DNA of 39,396 bases. It comes from Acidobacteriota bacterium. GTDB taxonomy: Bacteria > Acidobacteriota > Vicinamibacteria > Vicinamibacterales > UBA2999. The notes under the pieces are model-generated. The model had not been told where the DNA came from. It did no database searches and saw only the letters and a program-made list of their open reading frames with translations. A program made the position numbers and the translations under genes. This document shows, in pieces, positions 24,120 to 32,204 of this stretch (its first letter is position 1; each line of letters starts with the position of its first letter). The stretch is taken from NCBI GenBank assembly GCA_016789705.1, contig JAEUQR010000146.1, positions 1 to 39,396 on the forward strand, read 5' to 3'.

Positions 24120-25117
24120 CGTGGCGGCACGGCGCCACGCTCGGCGCTGGCGTAGATCTGGTCCATGAGGACCTGATCCTCGATGGCCCGTTCGAGACTC
24201 ATCTCCGGGGCGCGGCCGCCGCGGATGGCGTCCACGAAATCGCGATACATCGCCTGGTAGCCGCGGATGTCGCGGAAACCCGGGACGAGCAACCGCGGCA
24301 CGGCGCCGCCGCGGGCGATGACGAACACGCCGTTCGACTCGAACGAGATGACGCCGCGCCGCCCGAACAGCTTCGAGACGCGCAGTCCCTTGAAGAACGA
24401 CGGGATCTCGCGCGAGTAGTAGAGCGACCCGACGGCCTGGTTGTCGTACTCGAGCGCGACCATCATGCTCTTGGCCCGGCGGTCCGGCCCCTCGCGCGAG
24501 ACCGACGGCCGGTAGCCGCGCGCCGCGACGATCCGCGGTCCGAGGCAGCCGGCGATGTGCAGCCAGTGGATGCCTTCCTCGAAGAAGGCGTCGCCGCCGG
24601 CCATCGTCTCGTCGTTGCGCCAGTCGTCGGCGCCCTTGAGCCGATGGGCGATGGTCGTGAAATGGGCGAACACCATGTCACCGATGACGTCATCGGCGAG
24701 GAGCCGCTGCAATGTGCGCACGAGCGGCTTGTAGTGGTCGTTCTCCCCCACCAGGACGATCCGCCCGGCGGCATCACGCGCGGCCCGCACCGCCTCGTAG
24801 TCGGCCATCGTCGGGAACGCCGGCTTCTCGACCAGCACGTGTTTGCCGGCGGCGAGCGCCGCGAGCGTCAGGTCGCGATGGAACCGCGGCGGCACCGCCA
24901 CCACGACCGCGTCGACCGACGGGTCGGCGATGGCGGCCTCGTAGCTGCCGCAGGCGGCGCGGCCGCGGAACTCGGCCCGGAAGGCCTCGGCGCGGGCGGC
25001 GTCGCGGCTGGCGTAGCTGGCCACCACGTCGCCACCGAGTGCGCGCAGGTGCGCGCTGTGGACACGGGTGATGAAACCACAGCCGAGGTAGGCGAGATGA
25101 ACGGGGGCGGAGGGCAC
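24116..25117 (-). CDS. Gfo/Idh/MocA family oxidoreductase
   Basis: 333 residues from GTG 25117. The Rossmann domain begins at once with VHLAYLGCGFITRVHSAHL (GxGxxx-H pattern), then VAVPPRFHRDLTLAALAAGK and the EKPAFPT stretch containing the catalytic-type Lys. The C-terminal half has GGDAFFEEGIHWLHIAG, with the His expected in the active site, and beta-strands typical of the family. These enzymes use NAD(P) to oxidise or reduce sugars and inositols. An in-frame ATG at 25174 would add 19 residues with no homologous character, and a TATACA -10-like box lies between the two starts, so the shorter form is preferred. It leads the operon with the GMC and VOC genes. Confidence 0.88.
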   Translation of the reverse strand: MPSAPVHLAYLGCGFITRVHSAHLRALGGDVVASYASRDAARAEAFRAEFRGRAACGSYEAAIADPSVDAVVVAVPPRFHRDLTLAALAAGKHVLVEKPAFPTMADYEAVRAARDAAGRIVLVGENDHYKPLVRTLQRLLADDVIGDMVFAHFTTIAHRLKGADDWRNDETMAGGDAFFEEGIHWLHIAGCLGPRIVAARGYRPSVSREGPDRRAKSMMVALEYDNQAVGSLYYSREIPSFFKGLRVSKLFGRRGVISFESNGVFVIARGGAVPRLLVPGFRDIRGYQAMYRDFVDAIRGGRAPEMSLERAIEDQVLMDQIYASAERGAVPPR

Positions 25118-25150
25118 GCGTGACTCGCCCGGCCCGGGCGATGTCGAGAG

Positions 25151-25189
25151 TGTATACCGCCCGGCCGGCGCCAATGGCCGGGGTACACT
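25151..25189. promoter_or_regulatory. Divergent -10-like elements between Gfo/Idh/MocA and haloperoxidase-like genes
   Basis: On the minus strand TATACA (25156-25151) points toward the oxidoreductase and would start transcription near 25143, upstream of the GTG at 25117 but past the ATG at 25174. On the plus strand TACACT (25184-25189) lies eleven bases before the ATG at 25201. Neither has a good -35. Confidence 0.3.
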
Positions 25190-25200
25190 CAGGGCCGAAT

Positions 25201-26658
25201 ATGCCGCACACGCGACGACGCGCGCTCACACACTTGGCTCTGGGTGTCGCGAGCCTGGCCGCCACGACCCGCGGCGTCCTCGCGCAGCTCCCGAATCAGG
25301 CCGTGCCCCGCGGAGCGTGGCAGCCGAGCGTGGCCAGCCGATGGAACACCGCGCTCGTCGAAGCCGTCCGTCGAACCGGTTTCCGGCCCATGTGGGCCGC
25401 ACGCGCCCTGGCCGTGGTCAACACGGCGATGTACGACGCGTGGGCCGCCTACGATGCCGTGGCCTCAGGGGTGCACTGGAACTCGGACATGCGGCGGCCG
25501 ACGGCCGAACGCGACGAGGCCCGCGCGGCCCAGGCCGTGAGCATCGCGGCCTACCGGACGTTGGTGGATCTCTTTCCGACGCAGACCCGCGCCATCTTCG
25601 ACCCGCTGCTCCGGGAACTGGGCATCGTCGTGGCAGCAACGGCCGACCCGGCGACCCCGACCGGCCTCGGCAACCTGTGCGCCACGCAGGTCCTGGCGCT
25701 GCGTCAGGTGGACGGCGCCAACCAGCTCGGCACGCTCGGCGCCGGCCCGTATTCCGACTACACGGGCTACGCGGCGGTCAACACGCCCGAGGAGCTGCGC
25801 GACCCGAACCGCTGGCAGCCCTTGCGCGCGGCCGACGGCACCGCACAGGCGTTTCTGGCGCCGCACTGGCGCCTGGTCCGCCCCTTCGCCCTGAGCGCGG
25901 CCGCGCAGTTTCGGCCCGGGCCGCCGCCCGCGTATCCGAGTGCAGGCTACGTCCTCGAGGCGCTCGCCGTGCGTCAGCTCAACGCCGACCTGACGGACCG
26001 TGAGAAAGCCATCGCCGAATACTGGGCCGACGGCCCCAACACGGAAACGCCGCCGGGCCATTGGGCCGTGCTCGCGCAGAGCGTCTCCGCACGCGATCGG
26101 CACGGCCTCCGGCAGGACATCATCCTGTTCTTCGCCCTCGGCAACGCACTCCTCGACGCCAGCATCGCCGTGTGGGACGCCAAGATCGCCTACGACTACG
26201 TGCGGCCGATCTCGGCGATCCGCTTCCTGAGCGCGGGCGCCGTCGTGCCCATCTGGGCCGGACCGGGGCTTGGCACCCGGCTCCTCCCGGGTGAGACGTT
26301 CCGCCCCTACATCGCCACGCCCCCGTTTGCCGAGTACACCTCCGGCCACAGCGCGTTCAGCGCGGCCGCGGCGGCGGTACTGACGGAGGTCACGCGCAGC
26401 CCGTTGTTCGGCGCCTCCTTCACCTTCAGAGCCGGCACGTCCACCGTGGAACCCGGCGTCACCCCGGTCACCGACGTGACGTTGCGCTGGGCGACGTTTG
26501 GCGAGGCCGCCGACGAAGCCGGGCTCAGCCGCCGCTACGGCGGCATCCACTTCGAGAGCGGCGACCTCGTGTCGCGGGCGATGGGCACGGCCATCGGCCG
26601 CCAGGTCTGGCAGAAGGTCCAGCAACTGGTCGGCGGAGGGGTGAGAAGAAGACCGTAG
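25201..26658 (+). CDS. Vanadium-dependent haloperoxidase-like protein
   Basis: 485 residues; the N-terminus (MPHTRRRALTHLALG then AAA-type cleavage near LAQ) is a Tat-like signal peptide. Vanadium haloperoxidases bind vanadate with Lys and Arg (K-x6-R-P), Ser-Gly-His, and Arg-x5-His. All are here with the right spacing: KIAYDYVRP (Lys328, Arg335), TSGHSAFSA (Ser381, Gly382, His383) and SRRYGGIHFESGD (Arg444, His450). The enzyme class oxidises halides with hydrogen peroxide and halogenates organics; related acid phosphatases share the site, so activity cannot be fixed by sequence. It begins the plus-strand run ahead of dienelactone hydrolase (42-base gap). A longer upstream frame was not used because the twin-Arg signal starts at this ATG. 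Confidence 0.88.
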   Translation: MPHTRRRALTHLALGVASLAATTRGVLAQLPNQAVPRGAWQPSVASRWNTALVEAVRRTGFRPMWAARALAVVNTAMYDAWAAYDAVASGVHWNSDMRRPTAERDEARAAQAVSIAAYRTLVDLFPTQTRAIFDPLLRELGIVVAATADPATPTGLGNLCATQVLALRQVDGANQLGTLGAGPYSDYTGYAAVNTPEELRDPNRWQPLRAADGTAQAFLAPHWRLVRPFALSAAAQFRPGPPPAYPSAGYVLEALAVRQLNADLTDREKAIAEYWADGPNTETPPGHWAVLAQSVSARDRHGLRQDIILFFALGNALLDASIAVWDAKIAYDYVRPISAIRFLSAGAVVPIWAGPGLGTRLLPGETFRPYIATPPFAEYTSGHSAFSAAAAAVLTEVTRSPLFGASFTFRAGTSTVEPGVTPVTDVTLRWATFGEAADEAGLSRRYGGIHFESGDLVSRAMGTAIGRQVWQKVQQLVGGGVRRRP

Positions 26659-26700
26659 ATGGCGAATCCGGATAATATCTCCCTCCCGGAGGGCTCCGCC

Positions 26701-27594
26701 ATGGCGCGCAAGACCGCAGCAGATTTCGATCCCGAAGTGCTCATCCTGTTCGACGCCTACGTGCACGGGGCGCTCGACCGGCGCGGCTTCCTCGACAAGG
26801 CCGCGAAGTACGCCGTCGGCGGGATGACGGCCTCGATGCTGCTCGATGACCTGAGCCCGAAGTTCGCCGAGGCGCAGCAGGTGGCGAAGGACGATGCGCG
26901 CCTCAGGGCCGAGTACGTCGAGTACGCCTCGCCGCAGGGCTACGGGAAGATGAAGGGCTACCTCGTGCGGCCGGCGAAGGCCGCCGGCAAACTGCCGGGC
27001 GTGCTCGTCATCCACGAGAACCGCGGCCTGAACCCGCACATCGAAGACATCGCGCGCCGCGTGGCCCTCGACGGCTACGTCGCCTTCGCGCCCGATGCCC
27101 TGACACCGCTCGGCGGCTACCCCGCGGCCGGTGAAGATGAAGCCCGCACGCTCTTCGGCAAGCTCGAACAGCCGAAGACGCGCGAGGACATGGTGGCGGC
27201 AGCCGGGTTCCTGCGCACGCACGCGGAGTGCAACGGGAAGATCGGCGCGGTGGGTTTCTGCTACGGCGGCGGCGTCTGCAACTTCCTGGCGACCCGCGTG
27301 CCGGAACTGCTGGCGTCGGTGCCCTTCTACGGCGGCCCGGCGGCGGCCGAGGACGTGCCGAAGATCAAGGCGCAGCTCCTCATCCACTACGCCGGCACCG
27401 ACGAGCGCATCAACGCCGCGTGGCCGGCCTACGAAACGGCGCTCAAGGCGGCCGGCGTGAAATACACGATGCACATGTACGCCGGCACCCAGCACGGCTT
27501 CAACAACGACACGACGCCGCGGTTCGACAAGGCGGCGGCGGCCGAGGCGTGGAAGCGCACGATGGACTTCTTCGCCGCGACGCTGCGCAAGTAG
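26701..27594 (+). CDS. Dienelactone hydrolase family protein with Tat-like N-terminus
   Basis: 297 residues. ATG 26701 has the ribosome site GGAGGG seven bases upstream; an in-frame ATG at 26659 touches the previous stop and lacks one. The N-terminal 50 residues include RRGFLDKAAKYAVGG, similar to a twin-arginine signal but placed about 28 residues in. The hydrolase fold shows VLVIHENRGL, then the triad: nucleophile Cys187 in GFCYGGG, Asp234 in GTDERI and His265 in QHGFNN. Dienelactone hydrolases open lactones in aromatic degradation, but many family members act on unrelated esters. Its stop is one base from the GTG of the M14 gene. Confidence 0.92.
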   Translation: MARKTAADFDPEVLILFDAYVHGALDRRGFLDKAAKYAVGGMTASMLLDDLSPKFAEAQQVAKDDARLRAEYVEYASPQGYGKMKGYLVRPAKAAGKLPGVLVIHENRGLNPHIEDIARRVALDGYVAFAPDALTPLGGYPAAGEDEARTLFGKLEQPKTREDMVAAAGFLRTHAECNGKIGAVGFCYGGGVCNFLATRVPELLASVPFYGGPAAAEDVPKIKAQLLIHYAGTDERINAAWPAYETALKAAGVKYTMHMYAGTQHGFNNDTTPRFDKAAAAEAWKRTMDFFAATLRK

Positions 27595-27595
27595 T

Positions 27596-29230
27596 GTGAG
27601 CCGGACCGCAGTGCCACAGCGCGGCCGGCGCCTCGCGTGGGCGGTGCTGTCGGCGGCCCTGGCCGCCGGCGGCAGCAGCGCCGGCGCGCAGTTCGATCCC
27701 GCGCGTGTCACGCCGGAGCCGGCCGCCGTGGCCGCGCGGTTTCCCGAACCTGCCGTCACCTATCCGACGCCGGCCTTCGCGCCTGGCCGCACCACCCTGC
27801 CGTCGCACGACGAGGCCGAGACGTTCGTCGCCGCCGTCGCCGCGCGGGCGCCGCAGACGGTCACGACCGAGCGCGTCGGCACGTCGCAGCAGGGCCGCGC
27901 GATGATGCTCGTGACCCTGGCCGCGCCCGGCGGCCCGTCGGCGTCGCGGCCGAGCGTGCTCGTCCTCGCGCAGCAGCATGGCAACGAGCCGGCCGGCGGT
28001 GAGGCGGCGCTCGCGCTCATCCATCAGCTCGCCGGCGACGACCAGGCCCTGCTCGAGCGGGTGAACGTATTCGTGATGCCGCGCGCCAATCCCGACGCCG
28101 CCGACCGCTTCGTGCGCGCCACCGCCAGCGGCACCGACGTCAATCGCGACCACCTGCTGCTGCAGACGCCGGAGGCGCGCGCCATCGCGACGGTCAGCCG
28201 GCGCGTGCGGCCCGACGTGGTGCTCGATCTGCACGAGTTCACCGCCGGCGACCGCTGGGTGAAGAAGTACGGCGTCGTGCAGCACTACGACGCCCTGCTG
28301 CAGCCCGCAACGGTCGGCAACCTCGAGCCCTCGATCGCGCACGAGGCGGCGCGGTATTTCCTGGCGCCCGTGCGACAGCGGCTGACGGCCGAGGGTCTGC
28401 GCGTCTTCACCTACCACACGACCTCCCCCGATCCGGCCGACCGCGTGGTCTCGGCCGGCGGCGTGCAGCCCGACACCGGGCGCAACGTCAACGGCCTGCG
28501 CCAGGCGGTGTCGCTGCTCATCGAGACGCGCGGCGTGGGCGTGGGGCGCGCGCATCTCGCCCGCCGCGTCCACACGCACGTGACCGCGGCCCTCACCGTC
28601 GTGCGTCAGGCGGCGGCCCGCGGACCTCGGCTGCTGGCCGTGACGCGCGCAGCCGATGCGGCCGTCGCCGCGGGCGCCTGCACGGGCATGCTGACCATCG
28701 CCGCCGAACACACGCCGGCGCGGATGCCGATGACCTTCCTCGACGCGGTGACCGGCGAGGACCGGCGGATCGTCGTGCCGTGGCGTTCCGCCGACGCGCT
28801 GCGGGTCGTGCGGGCGCGGCCGCGGCCGTGTGGCTATCTGCTCGACGCCAGTGAGACGGCCGCGGTGGAACGCCTGCGCGTGCTCGGCGTGCAGGTCACG
28901 CCCACCGTCGCCGACCGCCGCTGGAACGTCGAAGGTTACCGCGTCGTGGCACAGACGGCCGGCGCCCGCCAGGATGCGCGCGGCGCCATCGACGACGGCG
29001 CGCCGATCGCCGTGCTGTCGGTACGGCGCGTGCGGCGGCAGGACACGGTCGCCGCCGGCACCTGGTTCATCGATCTCGCGCAGCCGCTCGGCACCCTCGC
29101 CGCCGCCGCGCTCGAGCCCGATTCGCAGAACAGCTTCGCGGCCAGCGCGCTCATCGCCGCCCCCGAGCGCTCCCTGCGCCGGGTGATGTCGATGCCGCCC
29201 GCCGGAGCCTTCGGGAGTGCCGCACGATGA
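27596..29230 (+). CDS. Secreted M14-family zinc carboxypeptidase-like protein
   Basis: 544 residues from GTG, one base after the upstream stop. An export signal covers about residues 1-31. Zinc-site residues: His128 and Glu131 in QQHGNEPAG, His213 in LDLHEF; the substrate-binding PRANPDAADRF and GTDVNRDHL stretches follow the family pattern N-P-D-G/N-R; the catalytic Glu is Glu310 in LIETRG. After about residue 340 lies a C-terminal domain without recognised motifs. M14 enzymes of this kind cleave C-terminal residues from peptides, including cell-wall peptides. The stop overlaps the ATG of the GNAT gene (ATGA). Confidence 0.88.
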   Translation: MSRTAVPQRGRRLAWAVLSAALAAGGSSAGAQFDPARVTPEPAAVAARFPEPAVTYPTPAFAPGRTTLPSHDEAETFVAAVAARAPQTVTTERVGTSQQGRAMMLVTLAAPGGPSASRPSVLVLAQQHGNEPAGGEAALALIHQLAGDDQALLERVNVFVMPRANPDAADRFVRATASGTDVNRDHLLLQTPEARAIATVSRRVRPDVVLDLHEFTAGDRWVKKYGVVQHYDALLQPATVGNLEPSIAHEAARYFLAPVRQRLTAEGLRVFTYHTTSPDPADRVVSAGGVQPDTGRNVNGLRQAVSLLIETRGVGVGRAHLARRVHTHVTAALTVVRQAAARGPRLLAVTRAADAAVAAGACTGMLTIAAEHTPARMPMTFLDAVTGEDRRIVVPWRSADALRVVRARPRPCGYLLDASETAAVERLRVLGVQVTPTVADRRWNVEGYRVVAQTAGARQDARGAIDDGAPIAVLSVRRVRRQDTVAAGTWFIDLAQPLGTLAAAALEPDSQNSFAASALIAAPERSLRRVMSMPPAGAFGSAAR

Positions 29231-29946
29231 CCCCACGCACGAACGCCCTCGGCCAGCCGATCGGCGAGCCGCTCGACGACTGGACGGCGCCGCCGCGGCC
29301 CACCGCGCTCGCACTCGACGGCACCTGGGCGCGTCTCGAGCGCCTGGATCCTGACCGTCACGCGCGCGCGCTGCACGACGCGAACGCCCTCGATGCCGAG
29401 GGCCGCAACTGGACCTACCTCCCCGTCGGGCCGTTTGCCGCCTTCGACGACTACGACCGCTGGCTGCGTGCGGTCGCCGGCGGGACCGACCCGTACTTCG
29501 TCGCCGTGGTCGATCGGGGGACCGGGCAGCCCGTCGGTGTCGCCAGCTACCTGCGCATCGACCCGGCGGCCGGATCGATCGAAGTCGGCCACATCAACTT
29601 CTCCCCGCTGGCGCAGCGCACCTCGGTCGCCACCGACGCGATGTTCCTGATGATGCGGCACGCTTTCAGCCTCGGCTACCGGCGCTACGAGTGGAAGTGC
29701 GACGCGCTCAATGCGCCGTCGCGCGCTGCCGCCGAACGCCTGGGTTTCATTTACGAGGGCCTGTTCCGCCAGGCCACCATCTACAAGGGACGCAGCCGTG
29801 ATACGGCCTGGTATTCGATCCTCGACCGGGAATTCCCGGCCCTCGAACGCGCCTATGGCGCCTGGCTCGCGCCCGCCAACCGCACCGCCGAAGGCCGGCA
29901 GCTGCGGCGTCTGGCTGAGCTCATCGCCGAGGCCCGGCGTGCGTAA
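29227..29946 (+). CDS. GNAT family N-acetyltransferase (RimJ/RimL-like)
   Basis: 239 residues. The protein shows the acetyl-CoA fold of the RimJ/L branch: GxWARLERLDPDRHARAL in the first strand-helix, FVAVVDRGTGQPVGVASYLRI in the central sheet, GHINFSPLAQRTSVATDA for the CoA loop and the C-terminal NAPSRAAAERLGFIYEGLFR stretch with the usual R/GF pattern. Substrate is unknown; cytoplasmic. It is coupled both ways by overlaps, with the M14 stop upstream and the DUF5916 GTG start downstream (8-base overlap). Why an acetyltransferase should sit between two exported proteins is not apparent. Confidence 0.92.
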   Translation: MTPRTNALGQPIGEPLDDWTAPPRPTALALDGTWARLERLDPDRHARALHDANALDAEGRNWTYLPVGPFAAFDDYDRWLRAVAGGTDPYFVAVVDRGTGQPVGVASYLRIDPAAGSIEVGHINFSPLAQRTSVATDAMFLMMRHAFSLGYRRYEWKCDALNAPSRAAAERLGFIYEGLFRQATIYKGRSRDTAWYSILDREFPALERAYGAWLAPANRTAEGRQLRRLAELIAEARRA

Positions 29947-32152
29947 GGGGCTGCGCGCGTTCGCGCTCGTGGCCCTGCTGACGGCCCCGGCGTCGGTGTG
30001 GGCCCAGACGTCCACGCCTCCGGCCGCCGACATCCTGTCGTCGGGCCGGCGCACGATGACGGCCGAGCGCATGCGCGACGGCGAACACATCGTGCTCGAT
30101 GGCGTGCTCGATGAACCCGTGTGGGGACGCGCGCAGCACGGCGGCGAATTCATCATGCAGGACCCGGTGCTCGGCGGCACCCCCACCGAACGCACCGAGA
30201 TCCGCATCGCCTTCAACCGCGACCATCTCTACATCGGCGCCACACTCTTCGACTCGGAGCCCGACAAGCTCAAGGGCAACACCCGCAAGCGCGACGAGTT
30301 CCTGAGCGCCGACGACCGGTTCATGTGGACGATGGACACGTTCCTGAATCAGCAGACCGGCTATTTCTTCGAGATGAACCCGGCCGGCCTCATGGCCGAC
30401 GCGCTCATGGGCCCGGGCGGCACGAACGCCCGGGAATGGGACGGCATCTGGAACGCCAAGGTCCTGCAAAGCGACATCGGCTGGGTGGTCGAGATCGACA
30501 TCCCGTTCATCACGCTCGCGTTCGATCCGAACGCGCCGGCCTGGGGCATCAACTTCCAGCGCACCGTGCGCCGGAAGAACGAGGAGCTCCTGTGGACCGG
30601 GCATCAGCGCAACCAGGGGCTGCGCCGCATGGCCACGGCCGGTCTGCTCCTCGGCCTGACGGACATAGCGCAGGGACACGGCTGGGAGATCAAGCCGTAC
30701 GCGGCCGGCTACCTGGCCGACGCGCCCGGTCGCACGCCGGCCGTCGCCCGCAACGGGTCGGCCAACATCGGCGCCGACGTCACCTACAACTTCACGCCCA
30801 GTTTGCGCGGCGTCGCTTCCATCAACACCGACTTTGCCGAAACCGAAGTCGACCAGCGCCTGGTCAACCTCACGCGGTTTCCGCTCTTCCTGCCCGAACG
30901 CCGATCGTTCTTCCTCGACGGCGCCACGTTCTTCGACTTCGCGAACCGCGCGTTCTTCTCGCGGCGGATCGGCCTCGACGCCCGCGGGCAGCCGCAGCGC
31001 GTCGACATCGGCAGCAAGGTCACGGGCCAGGCGGGCAAACAGGACGTGGGCGCCCTCTACGTGCGCACGGGCGACGACGACGGTGCGCTCGGCGAGGACT
31101 TCCTGGTGCTGCGCACGAGGCGCCGCATCCTCCAGCAGTCCTACATCGGCGGGCTGTACACCGGGCGAGCGACACGCGGCCAGGACGACCTGGGCACGCG
31201 CCACACACTGGGTGTCGACGCCCGGCTGGCCACACGCTCGTTTCTCGGCAACAAGAACCTCGAAGCGTCCGCGTATCTGCTCTACGCGACCAATCCCCGC
31301 AACACCGGTCAGAACATGTCGTTCGGGAGTTTCCTGTTCTATCCAAACGACATCTGGGAGGCCGGGCTCGGGTTCAACGTGATCGAAAAGCAGTTCGACC
31401 CGGCTGTCGGGTTCACGCCCCGCCGCGGGCAGCGCCAGGCCTTCCCTTTCCTGAACTGGATGCGCCGCCCGAAGACCCGGCATCCCTACATCCGCCGCTA
31501 CGGCTGGGGCGTCAACACCGACCTCATCACCGACATGCAGAACGACTGGGTGACACGCGTCGTCAACGTGCGCCTGGGCCGCGTCGAGTTTCACTCGGGC
31601 GACACCATCGAAGTGAACGTCGAGCCCTCCTCCTACGAGCGCCTGCAGGAGGCGTTCACGATCAGCCCGGGCATCACACTGCCGGCGGGCCGCGACTACA
31701 GCTTCACGCGCTACACGATTCAGGGCAACACCGCCAACCAGCGACTGATTGCGCTGCGCCCGCGTCTCGAGTGGGGCGGCTTTCTCTCGGGCACGCGGCG
31801 GGAGGTGGCCTTCGACATCGGCATCCGGCCGCGTCCGGGCGTGACGATCAATCTCGCCAACGAGTGGAACCACGTGGCGCTCGCCGAGGGCACCTTCGAC
31901 ACCCGGCTGCACCGCGCCATCATCGACACCCAGTTCAGCCCGTTCATGTATCTGGTCAACAACATCCAGTACGACTCGGTGAGCCGCGTGCTCGGCTGGC
32001 AGTCGCGCTTCCGCTGGATCGTCGTGCCGGGCAACGACGTATTCTTCGTCTACACGCACAACTGGATCGAGGACCAGCTCGACCCGAACCGGATGTTCCG
32101 CACACTCGACCGCCGCGGCGCGGCGAAAGTGGTCTACACGAAGCGGTTCTAG
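29939..32152 (+). CDS. DUF5916/CBM9-like outer-membrane protein
   Basis: 737 residues from GTG 29939, inside the end of the GNAT gene. A signal peptide is seen (VRKGLRAFALVALLTAPASVWAQ region). The N-terminal 180 residues resemble a carbohydrate-binding family 9 domain: HIVLDGVLDEPVWGRAQ, IRIAFNRDHLYIGA and the MWTMDTFLNQQTGYFFEMN stretch. The rest fits the DUF5916 barrel, with FPLFLPERRSFFLDGATFFDF and a series of alternating beta-strands ending in an aromatic Phe (KRF), as outer-membrane barrels do. The family is common in Acidobacteriota and Bacteroidota and is thought to be an outer-membrane protein of unknown function. It closes the coupled run begun at 25201. Confidence 0.9.
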   Translation: MRKGLRAFALVALLTAPASVWAQTSTPPAADILSSGRRTMTAERMRDGEHIVLDGVLDEPVWGRAQHGGEFIMQDPVLGGTPTERTEIRIAFNRDHLYIGATLFDSEPDKLKGNTRKRDEFLSADDRFMWTMDTFLNQQTGYFFEMNPAGLMADALMGPGGTNAREWDGIWNAKVLQSDIGWVVEIDIPFITLAFDPNAPAWGINFQRTVRRKNEELLWTGHQRNQGLRRMATAGLLLGLTDIAQGHGWEIKPYAAGYLADAPGRTPAVARNGSANIGADVTYNFTPSLRGVASINTDFAETEVDQRLVNLTRFPLFLPERRSFFLDGATFFDFANRAFFSRRIGLDARGQPQRVDIGSKVTGQAGKQDVGALYVRTGDDDGALGEDFLVLRTRRRILQQSYIGGLYTGRATRGQDDLGTRHTLGVDARLATRSFLGNKNLEASAYLLYATNPRNTGQNMSFGSFLFYPNDIWEAGLGFNVIEKQFDPAVGFTPRRGQRQAFPFLNWMRRPKTRHPYIRRYGWGVNTDLITDMQNDWVTRVVNVRLGRVEFHSGDTIEVNVEPSSYERLQEAFTISPGITLPAGRDYSFTRYTIQGNTANQRLIALRPRLEWGGFLSGTRREVAFDIGIRPRPGVTINLANEWNHVALAEGTFDTRLHRAIIDTQFSPFMYLVNNIQYDSVSRVLGWQSRFRWIVVPGNDVFFVYTHNWIEDQLDPNRMFRTLDRRGAAKVVYTKRF

Positions 32153-32172
32153 GGGCTGGGGGCTGGGGGCTG
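32152..32172. repeat. Three perfect tandem copies of GGGGCTG
   Basis: Heptamer GGGGCTG repeats at 32152-32158, 32159-32165 and 32166-32172, starting on the last base of the DUF5916 stop codon, in the 52-base gap to the convergent DUF885 gene. Three G-runs of four or more, plus a following GG, could favour a quadruplex. The remaining gap contains no gene. Confidence 0.85.
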
Positions 32173-32204
32173 CGGCAAGTCGCGTCACGCGTTCGGACCG
32201 CGCG

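Noticed and set aside
25118..25174. Longer start of the Gfo/Idh/MocA protein at ATG 25174
   Set aside because: The added residues do not belong to the Rossmann fold and the TATACA box falls inside; kept only as an alternative.
26659..26700. Dienelactone hydrolase start at ATG 26659
   Set aside because: It abuts the previous stop without a well-placed ribosome site, while 26701 has GGAGGG at seven bases.
25465..27759. Long minus-strand frame opposite the haloperoxidase-like and dienelactone hydrolase genes
   Set aside because: Catalytic motifs of both families are on the plus strand; the opposite frame is a composition shadow.
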